From the NCBI RefSeq assembly GCF_039541115.1, contig NZ_BAABFP010000007.1:274290-338289 (forward strand): DNA of 64,000 nt, in the 5' to 3' direction. Positions within the stretch are counted from its first letter, which is position 1; each line of letters opens with the position of its first letter. Origin of the DNA: Angustibacter luteus. GTDB taxonomy: Bacteria; Actinomycetota; Actinomycetes; Actinomycetales; Angustibacteraceae. Positions 9,171 through 18,802 of this stretch are shown one piece after another. The notes under the pieces are model-generated. The model was not told the origin of the DNA. It ran no database searches and saw only the letters and a list, made by a program, of their open reading frames with translations. The translations under genes were made by a program, and so were the position numbers.

Positions 9171-10907
9171 TCAGCGACCGGTCACGGAGACGTCGTCCAC
9201 GACGAAGCTCGTCTGCAGGCCGGCGTCCTCGGTGCCGCTGAACTTCAACGACACGCTCTGCCCGGCGTACGCGGAGACGTCGAACGTCTTCTGGGAGTAG
9301 CCGGTCGCGGCGCTGACGTTGGACCACGTGCCGAGGGTCTTGCTGCCGATGGTCGCGGTCAGCCGGTCGTAGACGGTCGAACCGGTCTCCGCCGTGTCGA
9401 TGTGCAGCCAGAACGCCAGCGTGTACGTCGAGCAGCCGGCCGGGATGGTCAGCGTCTGGGCTGCCGAGTCCGTGTGGCTGCTGCCGTAGCCGTTCAGCCA
9501 TGCCTTATAGCTACCGCCGTGGGCCGCCTGCCGGCTGTCGTTGGTGATCACCCCGGACGTCGTCGTCCACGGTGTGGTGCCGGACTCGAAGCCGCCGTTG
9601 CGCACGACCTCGGCACCGGTGCAGCCGGACCCGCCGCCCACGGTCAGCGAGTACGTCGCGGTGTGCGCGACGGAACCAGCACCGGTGACGGTGATCGGGT
9701 ACGTCCCGCTCGCGGCCGACGAGCCGACGGCCACCGTCATGGTCGACGACGAGCCGGACTGCACGGACGACGGGCTGAACGAGACGGTGACGCCGCTGGG
9801 GGCGCCGGACGCCGAGAGGGCGACGGTCTGCGCGGACCCGCTGGTCGTGGCGGTCGACACGGTCGAGGTCGTCGACTGGCCGGCGCTCGCGCTGCCGGAC
9901 GCCGGACTCAGCGATACCGAGAAGTCGTTGGTCGGGGTGGTCGTGCCGGAGACCGAGGTGGCCCACAGCGTGTACGCGACGCCGTCCGCGGCGTTGTTCA
10001 GGATCGCGTCGCTGATGTTGGACGTCGTGTCGCACGAGGCGTGGTAGCAGCTGTCGTAGGCCCGGTTCGCGGTGCCGCCCCACTTCGCGGCCTGGGCGGA
10101 GGACTTGGTGGCCGAGGCGCCCGCGGCGTAGCCGGACGTCGCGATGCCGGCCTGCTGGAACGAGTAGTCGTCCGAGCGGCCCTGGCCCTCGACGTTCTCC
10201 TCGGGCTGCAGGTTCTTGCTCACCCAGTAGGCCTTCATCGGGGCTGACGCGGCCGAGCTGATGTTGTTGATGAAGTAGCCGCCGTTGGGTGAGCCGACCA
10301 TGTCGAAGTTGTAGTACGCCTTGATCGCCGACTTCTGGGTCGAGGTCAGCTGGGCGGTGTAGAACTTCGAGCCCTGCAGGCCCTGCTCCTCGCCGTTCCA
10401 CCAGGCGAACCGCACGTGCCGGCTCATCGTCGGGTTGGCTGCGGCGAGCGCCAAGGCGTTCTCCAGCAACGTCGCCGACCCCGAGCCGTTGTCGTTGATC
10501 CCCGGCCCCGCGGCCACGCTGTCCAGGTGGGCGCCGAACATCGTCACCTGGTCGGACGGTCCGCCGGGCCAGTCGGCGACCAGGTTGTTGCCCCGGTAGG
10601 TGCACGAGGTGCACGTCTGCTCGGCCACGGTGAACCCGGCGGCCGTCAGCTTGGCCTTGAGGTAGGCCACGGACGCGGTGTAGCCAGCGCTGCCGGCCCG
10701 CCGGTTCCCGCCGTTCTGGGTGGCGATGGTGTTCAGCTGGGTCAGGTGCGCCTTGACGTTGGCGACGTTCACGTCCGGCGCGGCGGCCACCGCGCTCACC
10801 TGCCCGTGGGAGGTCGGGGTGGCGCTCGCGGCGGCCGGAGCCAGGGCGAGTGCGGCGCCGACGACGGCGGCCGCAGCGGCCGCTGACGTCATCGATCTGC
10901 ATCTCAT
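9171..10907 (-). CDS. Secreted M28 family zinc aminopeptidase with Ig-like and C-terminal beta domains
   Basis: The protein has 578 aa. The ATG at 10907 was chosen because of the GAGGAGAA ribosome site and the signal peptide that follows (residues 1-30). The M28 domain carries the co-catalytic zinc ligands H127 (FGAHLDS), D139 (INDNGSG), E173/E174 (WNGEEQG), D202 (NFDMVGS) and a His in CYHASCD. After about residue 320 come a Ser/Thr-rich Ig-like domain and a C-terminal jelly-roll-like module starting NGGFESG. The layout resembles Streptomyces secreted aminopeptidases. It likely releases amino acids from extracellular peptides. Confidence 0.93.
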   Translation of the reverse strand: MRCRSMTSAAAAAAVVGAALALAPAAASATPTSHGQVSAVAAAPDVNVANVKAHLTQLNTIATQNGGNRRAGSAGYTASVAYLKAKLTAAGFTVAEQTCTSCTYRGNNLVADWPGGPSDQVTMFGAHLDSVAAGPGINDNGSGSATLLENALALAAANPTMSRHVRFAWWNGEEQGLQGSKFYTAQLTSTQKSAIKAYYNFDMVGSPNGGYFINNISSAASAPMKAYWVSKNLQPEENVEGQGRSDDYSFQQAGIATSGYAAGASATKSSAQAAKWGGTANRAYDSCYHASCDTTSNISDAILNNAADGVAYTLWATSVSGTTTPTNDFSVSLSPASGSASAGQSTTSTVSTATTSGSAQTVALSASGAPSGVTVSFSPSSVQSGSSSTMTVAVGSSAASGTYPITVTGAGSVAHTATYSLTVGGGSGCTGAEVVRNGGFESGTTPWTTTSGVITNDSRQAAHGGSYKAWLNGYGSSHTDSAAQTLTIPAGCSTYTLAFWLHIDTAETGSTVYDRLTATIGSKTLGTWSNVSAATGYSQKTFDVSAYAGQSVSLKFSGTEDAGLQTSFVVDDVSVTGR

Positions 10908-11125
10908 GCGGTTCTCCTCGGTAAGGACGACCCGACGGGAGGGGTCGGAAGCAGGCCGAACGCTCACACGCGGCGCGCGTACGGTCAACGGACGAGTCGG
11001 GGCAACTCGGGCAGTTGTCAAGTTTCTGTCAAATCCTGGCGAAGCCGCCGTCGGCCGGGCGTCCACGAGGGCCTGACCAGTGCGTGACGCGCCCTAGGGG
11101 AAGCCTTGACCCAGCCCGCAGAGAC

Positions 11126-12541
11126 TCAGACCGCCGCGGTGGCCAGCCGCTCCTCGAGCTCCCGGACGGCCGTGACCTCCCGCCACCGCTGCAGCCGGGC
11201 CCGGAGGCCGGCCAGCTCCCGGGTCAACGGCGCCCGGCGGGCCGCGAGCACCTCGACCGCGACGGGGGCCGCCTCGGCGACGGCCCCGTCCACGTCACCG
11301 GCGCACGCCAGCGAGTCGGCCAGTCGCAGCTGCAGCAGCAGGTACGTCGGACGCATGGACGTCGGGAGCACCGCCAGCGACCGCCGGGTGGCGTGCCCGG
11401 CCTGCCGGGCGAGGGCTGCGTCACCGGTGCGCGCCGACAGGTCGCGCAGCGCCCCAGCCACGGACGACTCGATGCGCAGCACGCCGCCCTCGCCGGCCAG
11501 CCACGGGGCCTCCACCAGGTCCCGCTCGTCCAGTCGGGCCAACCCGCGCCGGGCAGCCGTGGCGTGCCGCCGCGCGGCGACCAGGTCGGCCGAACCGGCG
11601 TAGCCGCGAGCCTGGTACAGGTGGGAGAGGGTGGCCACCCACCCGCGGCGCGGGTCGATCGCCCCGAGTCCGAGCGCGTAGCTGACGACGGACGGCGCGT
11701 CCTCGTCGAGCCGAGCGAGCGTGCAGACGTCGGTCAGGAGGCAGACCCGCGCGGCCACGTCGTTGGCGAGCTCGGCCCACTGCATCCCGTGGCCGAGCCA
11801 CGCCATAGCCAGCACGTTCTGCCCGCGGTGCATGCGCATCCGGCCTGCGAGCTGCGCGTAGCCGGCCGCCAGCCGCAGCTGCACCGGTGCCGGTTCGCCG
11901 ACCGCCTGCGCGGCGCGCAGCCAGCGGACCACGAGCTGCAGCACCCGCTCGACCGCCCCCACCAGGTCGACCGAGCAGTCCACGACGCTCGCCTGGGAGA
12001 ACGCGGCGAGCAGGGCGGCCAGGCTGTGCGCGAGGTCGACGTCCCGACCGGGCCGGGCCGCTGGTGAGCCGCTGGCCCGCAGGCTCGGCAGGACGGCGAC
12101 CGCGTCACCGGCGGCGGGCACCGCGCACTCGCGCTGGGGGTGGACCGGGCAGGTCACCCCCGCGACCGGCAGCCGGCTCGGCCAGTGCCGACCGAGGTCG
12201 GCGGTCGGCAGGTCGAGGGACGCCGAGCCCGGGGAGACGGCGAACAGGGTCAGGCCCAGCGAGGTGGGGGAGGTGACGGTGAACCCACCGGAGGCCAGGT
12301 CCCGGGTGACGTCGGGGGCGTCGTCCGGGCCCAGCGGCCCACCGGCGCCCAGCAACCGCTCGAGGCGGCGCAGCAGCTCCGGCGACGGCGCGCGTTCCCC
12401 GGCCTCGAGCCGGCTGATCAGGCTGTGGTGGTACCCGACCCGCCGTCCGAGCTCGGCCTGGGTGAGCCCCGCCGCTCGCCGGCGGGCGCGCAGTCGCCGT
12501 CCGAACTCGGCCCAGCGGGCCGGGGCGACGTGGGGGCCCAT
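11126..12541 (-). CDS. XRE-type HTH regulator with long helical C-terminal region
   Basis: The protein has 471 aa from the ATG at 12541; an in-frame GTG at 12559 is an alternative and neither has a clear ribosome site. The N-terminal HTH_XRE domain (GRRLRARRRAAGLTQAELG, then HHSLISRLEAGERAPS) spans about residues 11-65. The rest is Leu/Ala/Arg-rich and reads as TPR-like helices, a common actinobacterial arrangement. The effector is unknown. It stops 45 bases after the permease gene on the same strand, so an operon is possible. Confidence 0.85.
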   Translation of the reverse strand: MGPHVAPARWAEFGRRLRARRRAAGLTQAELGRRVGYHHSLISRLEAGERAPSPELLRRLERLLGAGGPLGPDDAPDVTRDLASGGFTVTSPTSLGLTLFAVSPGSASLDLPTADLGRHWPSRLPVAGVTCPVHPQRECAVPAAGDAVAVLPSLRASGSPAARPGRDVDLAHSLAALLAAFSQASVVDCSVDLVGAVERVLQLVVRWLRAAQAVGEPAPVQLRLAAGYAQLAGRMRMHRGQNVLAMAWLGHGMQWAELANDVAARVCLLTDVCTLARLDEDAPSVVSYALGLGAIDPRRGWVATLSHLYQARGYAGSADLVAARRHATAARRGLARLDERDLVEAPWLAGEGGVLRIESSVAGALRDLSARTGDAALARQAGHATRRSLAVLPTSMRPTYLLLQLRLADSLACAGDVDGAVAEAAPVAVEVLAARRAPLTRELAGLRARLQRWREVTAVRELEERLATAAV

Positions 12542-12585
12542 GCGGGCGGACCGTAGCACCGGAAGCGCCTGCCGGAGAAGGGCCC

Positions 12586-14061
12586 TCAGTCGTCGTCGGG
12601 TAACTGCGCGAGGCGGGCGTGGCGACGTCCGTAAAGACCGTAGACGAGAAGTCCGAGCAGCATCCAGGCCAGGAACCGCAGCCAGGTCTCCACGGCGAGG
12701 TTCGTCATCAGGTAGAGGCAGGCCAGCGCGGACACGATCGGCAGTACCGGCGACCAGGGGGTGCGGAACGGGCGCTTCAGCTCAGGCCGCGTCCGGCGCA
12801 GCACCGGGACCGCGATCGACACCACCACGAAGGCGAACAGCGTCCCGATCGAGACCAGGTCGGCCAGCTCCGTCAGCGGGACGAGCCCGGCGATGACCGC
12901 AACCAGGATCGTCGTCCCGGCGGTGATCCGGGCCGGGGTGCCGAACTTCGGGTGCACCTGCGCGACCGACTGCGGCAGCAGGCCGTCGCGACCCATCGCG
13001 AAGCCGATCCGACCCATGGCCACGATGTCCACCAGGATCACGGAGGTCAGGCCCGCGACCGCCGCGATGGACACCAGGTTCGACGCCCACCCGGCACCGA
13101 CGGCGTCGAAGGCGCTGGCGATCGGGGCGCCCTCGTCCAGCTTGTCGTAGCGCACCATGCCGGTCACCACGAACGAGACGCCGACGTACAGGACGGTGGC
13201 GATGCCCAGCGTGCCGAGCAGGCCCAGCGGCAGGTCGCGCGCCGGCTCGCGGGTCTCCTCGCCGAGGTTGGCCACCGCCTCGAACCCGGTGTAGGCGAAG
13301 AACACCACGGCCGCGGCCGTGAGTACTCCGGCGAACCCGAACGCGGACGGCGCGATGCCGAACAGCACCTCGCCGAGCGGCTGCTTGACCCCGCTGACGT
13401 CCGGTGTCGGCTGGGACTGCGGCACGAACGGCGTGAGGTTGGCGCTCTTGACGAAGAAGGCGCCGGCCACGATGACGAACAGGCAGACGGCGACCTTGAT
13501 CACCACGAGCACGTTCGTCACCCGGGCCGACTCGCGGATGCCGACCACGGCGATGACGCCGAGCACGAGCACGATCGCGACGGCACCGATGTTGACGGGC
13601 GCGTCCTCGCCGAACGCCCAGGTCGGCAGGTCGAACAGGTTCTGCAGGTAGCCTGACCAGCCCCGGGCCACGACGGCGGCGCCCAGCGCGAACTCCAGGA
13701 CCAGGTCCCAGCCGATGATCCAGGCGAAGACCTCGCCGATGGTCGCATAGGCGTAGGTGTACGCGCTGCCCGCCGCCGGGACGGACGACGCGAGCTCGGA
13801 GTAGCAGAGCGCGGCGAGCAGGCTGACGGCTCCGGCGATGACGAACGAGATGGTGACCGCGGGGCCGGCGTGGTTCTTGGCCTCGATCCCGGTCAGGGTG
13901 AAGATGCCGGTGCCGATCACGATCCCGATGCCGAAGCCCATCAGGTCGATCGGCCCGAGCCGCTTGCGCAGCCGCCGGCCGGGGGCGCCCTCCTCGGCGT
14001 CCGGGTCGTCCGCCAGCTGGGCCAGCACGTCCTCGACCGGCTTGGTCCGGGTGATCTTCAT
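12586..14061 (-). CDS. APC superfamily amino acid permease (cationic amino acid transporter type)
   Basis: The protein has 491 aa. The ATG at 14061 was chosen because the upstream open frame runs into the divergent gene's control region. The N-terminal cytoplasmic part precedes GIGIVIGTGIFTLTG in TM1, the APC substrate-binding signature. About 12 further hydrophobic segments follow, including FFAYTGFEAVANLGEE in TM6-7. This pattern fits CAT/YfnA-type transporters that import amino acids with protons. Its place between tyrosine-degradation genes makes an amino acid substrate reasonable, but the substrate is not determined. The RDD gene diverges 52 bp away. Confidence 0.92.
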   Translation of the reverse strand: MKITRTKPVEDVLAQLADDPDAEEGAPGRRLRKRLGPIDLMGFGIGIVIGTGIFTLTGIEAKNHAGPAVTISFVIAGAVSLLAALCYSELASSVPAAGSAYTYAYATIGEVFAWIIGWDLVLEFALGAAVVARGWSGYLQNLFDLPTWAFGEDAPVNIGAVAIVLVLGVIAVVGIRESARVTNVLVVIKVAVCLFVIVAGAFFVKSANLTPFVPQSQPTPDVSGVKQPLGEVLFGIAPSAFGFAGVLTAAAVVFFAYTGFEAVANLGEETREPARDLPLGLLGTLGIATVLYVGVSFVVTGMVRYDKLDEGAPIASAFDAVGAGWASNLVSIAAVAGLTSVILVDIVAMGRIGFAMGRDGLLPQSVAQVHPKFGTPARITAGTTILVAVIAGLVPLTELADLVSIGTLFAFVVVSIAVPVLRRTRPELKRPFRTPWSPVLPIVSALACLYLMTNLAVETWLRFLAWMLLGLLVYGLYGRRHARLAQLPDDD

Positions 14062-14113
14062 CCGTCGACCGTAGGGGTGCGAGCGCGTCCCGGCACGCTG
14101 AGACACTGTCACC

Positions 14114-14947
14114 ATGACGTCCCCGAGCCCCGGCTGGTACCCCGACCCGCACATCGAGATGCTGATGCGCTGGTGGGACGGGACGAGCTGGACCGACGAC
14201 ACCTACGAGCGGGTCGAGCCGATCGAGATCTGGCACCACACCGGGGGGATGCCGGAGGGGCCGGGGCCGGTCGACCGACCGGTTCCCGCGGCCGGCCGCC
14301 CCGCCGCCTCTGCGCCGCAGCCGGCGCGCCCGGCACAGCCCCAGGGCGCTCGACCGACGCCGGACCGGGAGGCGCCGCGCACGGACGACGGCGTGCCGGT
14401 CGCGGGGTGGTGGATGCGCGCCGGGGCCCGGATGATCGACTGGGTGATCACCGGGCTGCTGGCCTGGCTGATCGCGTGGAACCAGAGCGCCGCGGTCCTC
14501 GACTCCATCGGGTCGCAGTTCAACGCCGCGCTGAAGGCGACCGAGGCCGGGCAGGACCCGAGCCCGATCACCTACGACCAGGCGACCATCGAGGCGTTGT
14601 TCATCATCTCGCTGGCCTGGGTGCTGGTGTCGCTGCTGTACAACGTGGGCTTCCTGCTCTGGCGGGACGCGACACCGGGCAAGCTCGTGTTCGGCCTGAT
14701 GGTGCGCCGCTGGGTGCCGGGCGAGGCGCTGACCGTGCTGGTCGTCGTCCGGCGCTGGCTCGGCTTCGAGGCCGCCTCGGTGCTGTCCTACATCGGGACG
14801 CTGTACCTCCTGCTCGACGTCCTCTGGCCGCTGCGCGACGCGCGCCGTCAGGCGCTGCACGACAAGATCGCGGGGACCTGCGTGGTCCGGCGGGCCGACC
14901 AGTCGGCGATCCCGCTGACCCCAGGGCCGACCGACCAGTCCCACTGA
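14114..14947 (+). CDS. RDD family membrane protein with N-terminal DUF2510 domain
   Basis: The protein has 277 aa. Residues 5-30 are the DUF2510 motif (PGWYPDPH...MRWWDGTSWTD), common at the N-terminus of actinobacterial membrane proteins. A Pro/Ala-rich linker follows. From about residue 100 the RDD domain begins (GWWMRAGARMIDWVITG) with three hydrophobic segments and the conserved TPGKLVFGLMVRR stretch. RDD proteins have been linked to ion exchange or transport in some bacteria. No specific role can be read here. Confidence 0.9.
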   Translation: MTSPSPGWYPDPHIEMLMRWWDGTSWTDDTYERVEPIEIWHHTGGMPEGPGPVDRPVPAAGRPAASAPQPARPAQPQGARPTPDREAPRTDDGVPVAGWWMRAGARMIDWVITGLLAWLIAWNQSAAVLDSIGSQFNAALKATEAGQDPSPITYDQATIEALFIISLAWVLVSLLYNVGFLLWRDATPGKLVFGLMVRRWVPGEALTVLVVVRRWLGFEAASVLSYIGTLYLLLDVLWPLRDARRQALHDKIAGTCVVRRADQSAIPLTPGPTDQSH

Positions 14948-15051
14948 CCGGTTCGGGCGGAATTGCCGGGGTGGATTGTCCCCATTCAGGGGTAGTGTCG
15001 CTTTCCTGTTCCGCGGGCCCCTCAGGGCCCCGACGCAACCAGGGAGGGCAC

Positions 15052-16611
15052 ATGCGAGGTGCAGGACGCAGCAGGCGCCGGGCGACGTCGGTGGTCGCGG
15101 CGACGGCAGCGCTGGCGGTCGGCGCGGGCGGCAGCGCGTGGGCGGCGGCGGCCTCGCCGGGGGCTCCGGGCCTCGGTGACGCGTACTACCCGGCGTACGG
15201 CAACGGCGGGTACGACGTCAGCCACTACGCGATCGACGTGCACTACACGCCGTCGAACGACCTGATCACCGGCCGGGCGACCATCACGGCGAAGGCGACC
15301 CAGGACCTCTCGCGCTTCGACCTGGACTTCGCGCTGACGGCCCAGTCCGTCACGGTGAACGGGGTGCCCGCGCGCACCCGGACGGACGACCTCGAGCTGG
15401 TCGTCACCCCGCGCAAGGCCGTCAAGAAGGGCGCGACGATGAAGGTCGTCGTCGTGTACGCCGGGGTGCCGAGCTCCGTCGAGGCCGACGGCTACCAGCC
15501 CTGGATCCGGACGGCGGACGGCGCGGTCGCGGTCGGCGAACCGCAGATCGCCTCGTGGTGGTACCCCGGCAACGACCACCCCCGGGACAAGGCGACCTAC
15601 GACATCAAGGTGACGGTGCCGACCGGGCTCGAGGCGCTGAGCAACGGCTCGCTGCGCTCGCACCGGAGCATCCCCGGGCACGAGGTCTGGAGCTGGCACG
15701 AGTCCAAGCCCATGGCCAGCTACCTGGCCTTCTTCGCGGCCGGCCAGTTCGACATCACCCAGAGCACGACGGCCAAGGGGCTGCCGGTGATCACGGCGGT
15801 CGCCTCGAACGGTGGCAGTGAGGGCCAGTACGCCGCGGCCGACCTGGCCCGGACGGGAGAGGTCATCGACTTCCACGCCCGGCACTGGGGGCCCTACCCG
15901 TTCGACATCACCGGCGGTGTCGCCCCGGCAGCGGACTTCGGCTTCGCGCTGGAGAACCAGACCCGCCCGGTCTACACGCGCGGCTTCTGGCGCGGTGGTC
16001 CGAACATCTACGTGGTCGTGCACGAGCAGGCGCACCAGTGGTACGGCGACAGCGTGAGCGTCGACCAGTGGAAGGACATCTGGCTGAACGAGGGCTTCGC
16101 CAGCTTCGCCGAGTGGGCCTGGTCCGAGGACCACGGTGAGGGCAGCGGCGCCGAGCTGCTCGAGGCCTACTACGACCAGATCCCGGCCACGTCGCCCTTC
16201 TGGTCGCTCACGATCGGCAACCCGGGCAAGGACCGTGAGTTCTCCGGCGCCGTCTACGACCGCGGGGCGATGACCCTGCAGGCGCTGCGGCAGCGGATCG
16301 GCGACCCCGCCTTCTGGCAGGTCATGCGGAACTGGGCGCAGCAGCACCGGTACGGCAACGGGTCGATCCCGCAGTTCATCGCGCTGGCCGAGCGCTCGTC
16401 CGGCGAGGACCTCGGCTCGTTCTTCGATGCCTGGCTCTACTCGTCGACGAAGCCGGCGCACACCGTGGCCAACGGCTTCCTGACCGCGAAGGCCGCGGCC
16501 AAGGCCGGCGTGGGCGGCCCGCAGGCCGAGCTGCCCCGGTCGAAGCAGAAGATCGACGCCCTGCACCGGGTCCTCGTGGCGCAGGAGCGCGCCGCGGCGG
16601 CCGCGCGCTAG
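15052..16611 (+). CDS. Secreted M1 family metallopeptidase (aminopeptidase N-like)
   Basis: The protein has 519 aa from the ATG at 15052 with an AGGGAGGG ribosome site. The signal peptide spans residues 1-32 (three consecutive Arg, then an Ala/Val core). The zinc motif HEQAH is at 324-328 and the third ligand E347 is in LNEGFASFAEW. The exopeptidase region reads FALENQ in place of the common GAMEN. The length matches short secreted M1 peptidases lacking the C-terminal ERAP-like domain. It should trim peptides outside the cell, as the nearby M28 enzyme does. Larger frames starting upstream are read-through of noncoding sequence. Confidence 0.93.
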   Translation: MRGAGRSRRRATSVVAATAALAVGAGGSAWAAAASPGAPGLGDAYYPAYGNGGYDVSHYAIDVHYTPSNDLITGRATITAKATQDLSRFDLDFALTAQSVTVNGVPARTRTDDLELVVTPRKAVKKGATMKVVVVYAGVPSSVEADGYQPWIRTADGAVAVGEPQIASWWYPGNDHPRDKATYDIKVTVPTGLEALSNGSLRSHRSIPGHEVWSWHESKPMASYLAFFAAGQFDITQSTTAKGLPVITAVASNGGSEGQYAAADLARTGEVIDFHARHWGPYPFDITGGVAPAADFGFALENQTRPVYTRGFWRGGPNIYVVVHEQAHQWYGDSVSVDQWKDIWLNEGFASFAEWAWSEDHGEGSGAELLEAYYDQIPATSPFWSLTIGNPGKDREFSGAVYDRGAMTLQALRQRIGDPAFWQVMRNWAQQHRYGNGSIPQFIALAERSSGEDLGSFFDAWLYSSTKPAHTVANGFLTAKAAAKAGVGGPQAELPRSKQKIDALHRVLVAQERAAAAAR

Positions 16612-16620
16612 CCGCGCCCG

Positions 16621-17826
16621 TCAGGTGGTGGCTGGTCGGATCGTCCCGGTGACCTCACCGAGGGCGATCCGGCCGCCACCGGTGCCGGTCGCGGTGGCGC
16701 GCAGGACGACGGTGTCGCCGTCCTGCAGGAAGCCGCGCTCCTGGTCGCCGACGGTGACCGGCTCGGTGCCGTTCCAGGTGCGCTCGAGTAGCGAGCCGGT
16801 CTGGTCGCGCTCGGGGCCGGACACGGTGCCGCTGGCGAACAGGTCCCCGGTGCGCAGGCTCGCTCCGTTGACCGTGAGGTGCGCGAGCATCTGGGCCGGG
16901 GACCAGTACATGCTGGCGAACGGCGGGCGGGACACGACCGTGCCGTTGAGCTCGACCTCGATGGCCAGGTCGTACCCGGGCAGGTCGTCGCCGAGCAGGT
17001 ACGGCAGCGGCGTCGGGTCCTGCTCCGGCAGCGGCACCCGGGCGGCGCGCAGCGCCTGCAGCGGGGTGACCCAGGCCGAGACGCTGGTGGCGAACGACTT
17101 GCCCAGGAACGGGCCCAGCGGGACGTACTCCCAGGCCTGCACGTCGCGGGCGCTCCAGTCGTTGAGCAGCACGACGCCGAAGACGTGGTCGGCGAAGGAG
17201 TCGACGCCGACCTGCTCGCCGAGCCGGGTCGCCCCAGCGACGACGAACCCGACCTCGGCCTCGATGTCCAGCCGGACGCTCGGCCCGAACGTGGGGGCGG
17301 CGTCGTCCGGCGCCTTGCGCTGCCCCTGGGGGCGGACGACGTCCGTCCCGGACACCACGACCGTGCCCGCCCGGCCGTGGTAGCCGATCGGCAGGTGCTT
17401 CCAGTTCGGGGTCAGCGCGGCACCGTCCGGCCGGAAGATGCGCCCGACGTTCGTGGCGTGGTGCTCGCTGGCGTAGAAGTCGACGTAGTCCGCGACCTCG
17501 ATCGGCAGGTGCAGCCGGACCTCGGCCAGCGGGTGCAGGTGCTGCCCGACCAGCTCGGCGTTGGCCTCCTGCGTCAGCAGGTCGACCAGCCACGCCCGCA
17601 GCGCCTCCCAGTGCGCGCGACCCAGCCCCAGGAACGGGTTCAGCGTGGGCTCGGCGAACACCGGCGCGGAGTCGATGCCGTCGGCCGCGGCCACGGGTGC
17701 GAGGTCGAGCACGTGGTCGCCCACCCGGACACCGACCCGCGGAGCCTCGTCCTCGGTGGAGAACACGCCGAAGGGCAGGTGGTCCAGCCCGTACGCGGTG
17801 TCCGCGGGCAGGTCGACGGCACTCAC
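16621..17826 (-). CDS. fahA: Fumarylacetoacetase
   Basis: The 401-aa enzyme hydrolyses fumarylacetoacetate to fumarate and acetoacetate, the last step of homogentisate degradation. FAH signatures are DFYASEHHATNVG (general base His and metal Asp), DIEAEVGF (metal-binding Glu pair) and LLNDWSARDVQAWEY. The N-terminal SH3-like FAH domain is present and the length is typical. The GTG at 17826 overlaps the upstream gene's stop as GTGA, so it is translationally coupled to the unknown gene 17823-18704. The pair diverges from hmgA. Confidence 0.96.
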   Translation of the reverse strand: MSAVDLPADTAYGLDHLPFGVFSTEDEAPRVGVRVGDHVLDLAPVAAADGIDSAPVFAEPTLNPFLGLGRAHWEALRAWLVDLLTQEANAELVGQHLHPLAEVRLHLPIEVADYVDFYASEHHATNVGRIFRPDGAALTPNWKHLPIGYHGRAGTVVVSGTDVVRPQGQRKAPDDAAPTFGPSVRLDIEAEVGFVVAGATRLGEQVGVDSFADHVFGVVLLNDWSARDVQAWEYVPLGPFLGKSFATSVSAWVTPLQALRAARVPLPEQDPTPLPYLLGDDLPGYDLAIEVELNGTVVSRPPFASMYWSPAQMLAHLTVNGASLRTGDLFASGTVSGPERDQTGSLLERTWNGTEPVTVGDQERGFLQDGDTVVLRATATGTGGGRIALGEVTGTIRPATT

Positions 17827-18704
17827 GTCAGCTCCAGGTGGGTCGAGGGCAACAGGTCCTCCAGCAAGACGCCCAGCTCGCTCAGCGGGTCGGTGACCCC
17901 GCAGCAGCCGAACGACGCGAACGAGCCTCGCAGACGATCGACGTCGGCGGCGGACAGGGCGGCGACGGCTTGACGCAGCACCGCGCCGTCCCGCTCGTCC
18001 AGGACGGCGCGGACGTCGTCCACGGGGGCGCCGGCGGTCGCGAGGGCGGTGGCCACCAGCACGTTGGCGACGCCGTGCTGGTCCAGGCCGGTCGTCGGGT
18101 CCACGGCCCGAACGGCGTGGTGCAGGCCCGCGGTGAGCTTGAACCGCAGCGACCGGGACACCGACCCCACGACGAGCTCGGCCAGCAGGGCCGCCGGCGG
18201 GACGTCGTCCTGGGCCAGCCCGCCGGTGCGCAGCTTCGCGTGCGCACCCGCCGCGGTGACGGCGTCCAGGTCCTGCTGTAGGCGTCCCCGGGAGACCTCG
18301 AGCCAGAGCGGCACCCGCAGGTCGAGCAGCGGTCGCAAGGTGATGGGGTCGGCGACGGGCAGCTCGAGTCCGCGGACCACGGCTCGACCCTCGCGCTGCA
18401 GCTGGTCGACCGCGGTCGGCAGCGTGCCCGGGTCGGAGCCCGGCCGGACCACCAGCGACACCTCGAGCCGTTCGTGCTGGTGCAGCAGGGCGGCGGTGGC
18501 CGCGGCATCGCCGGCGCGGACGAGCAGGGGGCCGACGCAGCCGGCGTACGGCGCGGCGCGGTGCCGGCGGTGGTCGGCGACGGCCTGTGGCAACGGCGAG
18601 CTGCCGGGTGGGAACACGGCAGCGTCGTCCACGAGCCCGCCCAGGAGGGCGCTCGTCCCGCCCGCGCGGGGCCAGGTGGCGTCGCGCCCGGCGGAGGTTG
18701 ACAT
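17823..18704 (-). CDS. Conserved-looking protein of unknown function, coupled to fahA
   Basis: The protein has 293 aa from the ATG at 18704. I recognise no named family. The N-terminus holds VDDAAVFPPGSSPLPQAVADHRRHR. Later strands carry basic residues in AHAKLRTGG and FKLTAGLHHAVR, which suggest an alpha/beta (possibly TIM-barrel) enzyme with an anion site. It lacks a signal peptide and membrane segments. It is the first gene of the leftward fahA transcript and overlaps it by 4 nt, so it probably acts in tyrosine/homogentisate breakdown. No maleylacetoacetate isomerase is otherwise seen in the window. Confidence 0.8.
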   Translation of the reverse strand: MSTSAGRDATWPRAGGTSALLGGLVDDAAVFPPGSSPLPQAVADHRRHRAAPYAGCVGPLLVRAGDAAATAALLHQHERLEVSLVVRPGSDPGTLPTAVDQLQREGRAVVRGLELPVADPITLRPLLDLRVPLWLEVSRGRLQQDLDAVTAAGAHAKLRTGGLAQDDVPPAALLAELVVGSVSRSLRFKLTAGLHHAVRAVDPTTGLDQHGVANVLVATALATAGAPVDDVRAVLDERDGAVLRQAVAALSAADVDRLRGSFASFGCCGVTDPLSELGVLLEDLLPSTHLELT

Positions 18705-18746
18705 GGCTCGCACGGTAGCGCACCGTAACGAGTGACAGGACAGTTG

Positions 18747-18763
18747 CGTCCGATTATCGGACG
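18747..18763. promoter_or_regulatory. Palindromic operator candidate between fahA and hmgA units
   Basis: CGTCCGATTATCGGACG has perfect 7-bp arms around TTA. It lies in the 98-bp divergent control region, about 40 bases from each start. Size and symmetry fit an IclR- or GntR-type operator. The IclR regulator at 6558 is the nearest candidate ligand. Confidence 0.55.
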
Positions 18764-18802
18764 GCGATCTGCTGAGAACGGCACCGGAAAGAGGGACCTG
18801 GA

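Noticed and set aside
12619-13656. Plus-strand frame opposite the APC permease
   Set aside because: His/Asp/Gly-rich shadow translation; the minus strand has a clear 12-helix transporter.
16621-18723. 700-codon frame continuing fahA upstream
   Set aside because: It merely runs out of frame through the unknown gene; the GTGA overlap and family length put the fahA start at 17826.
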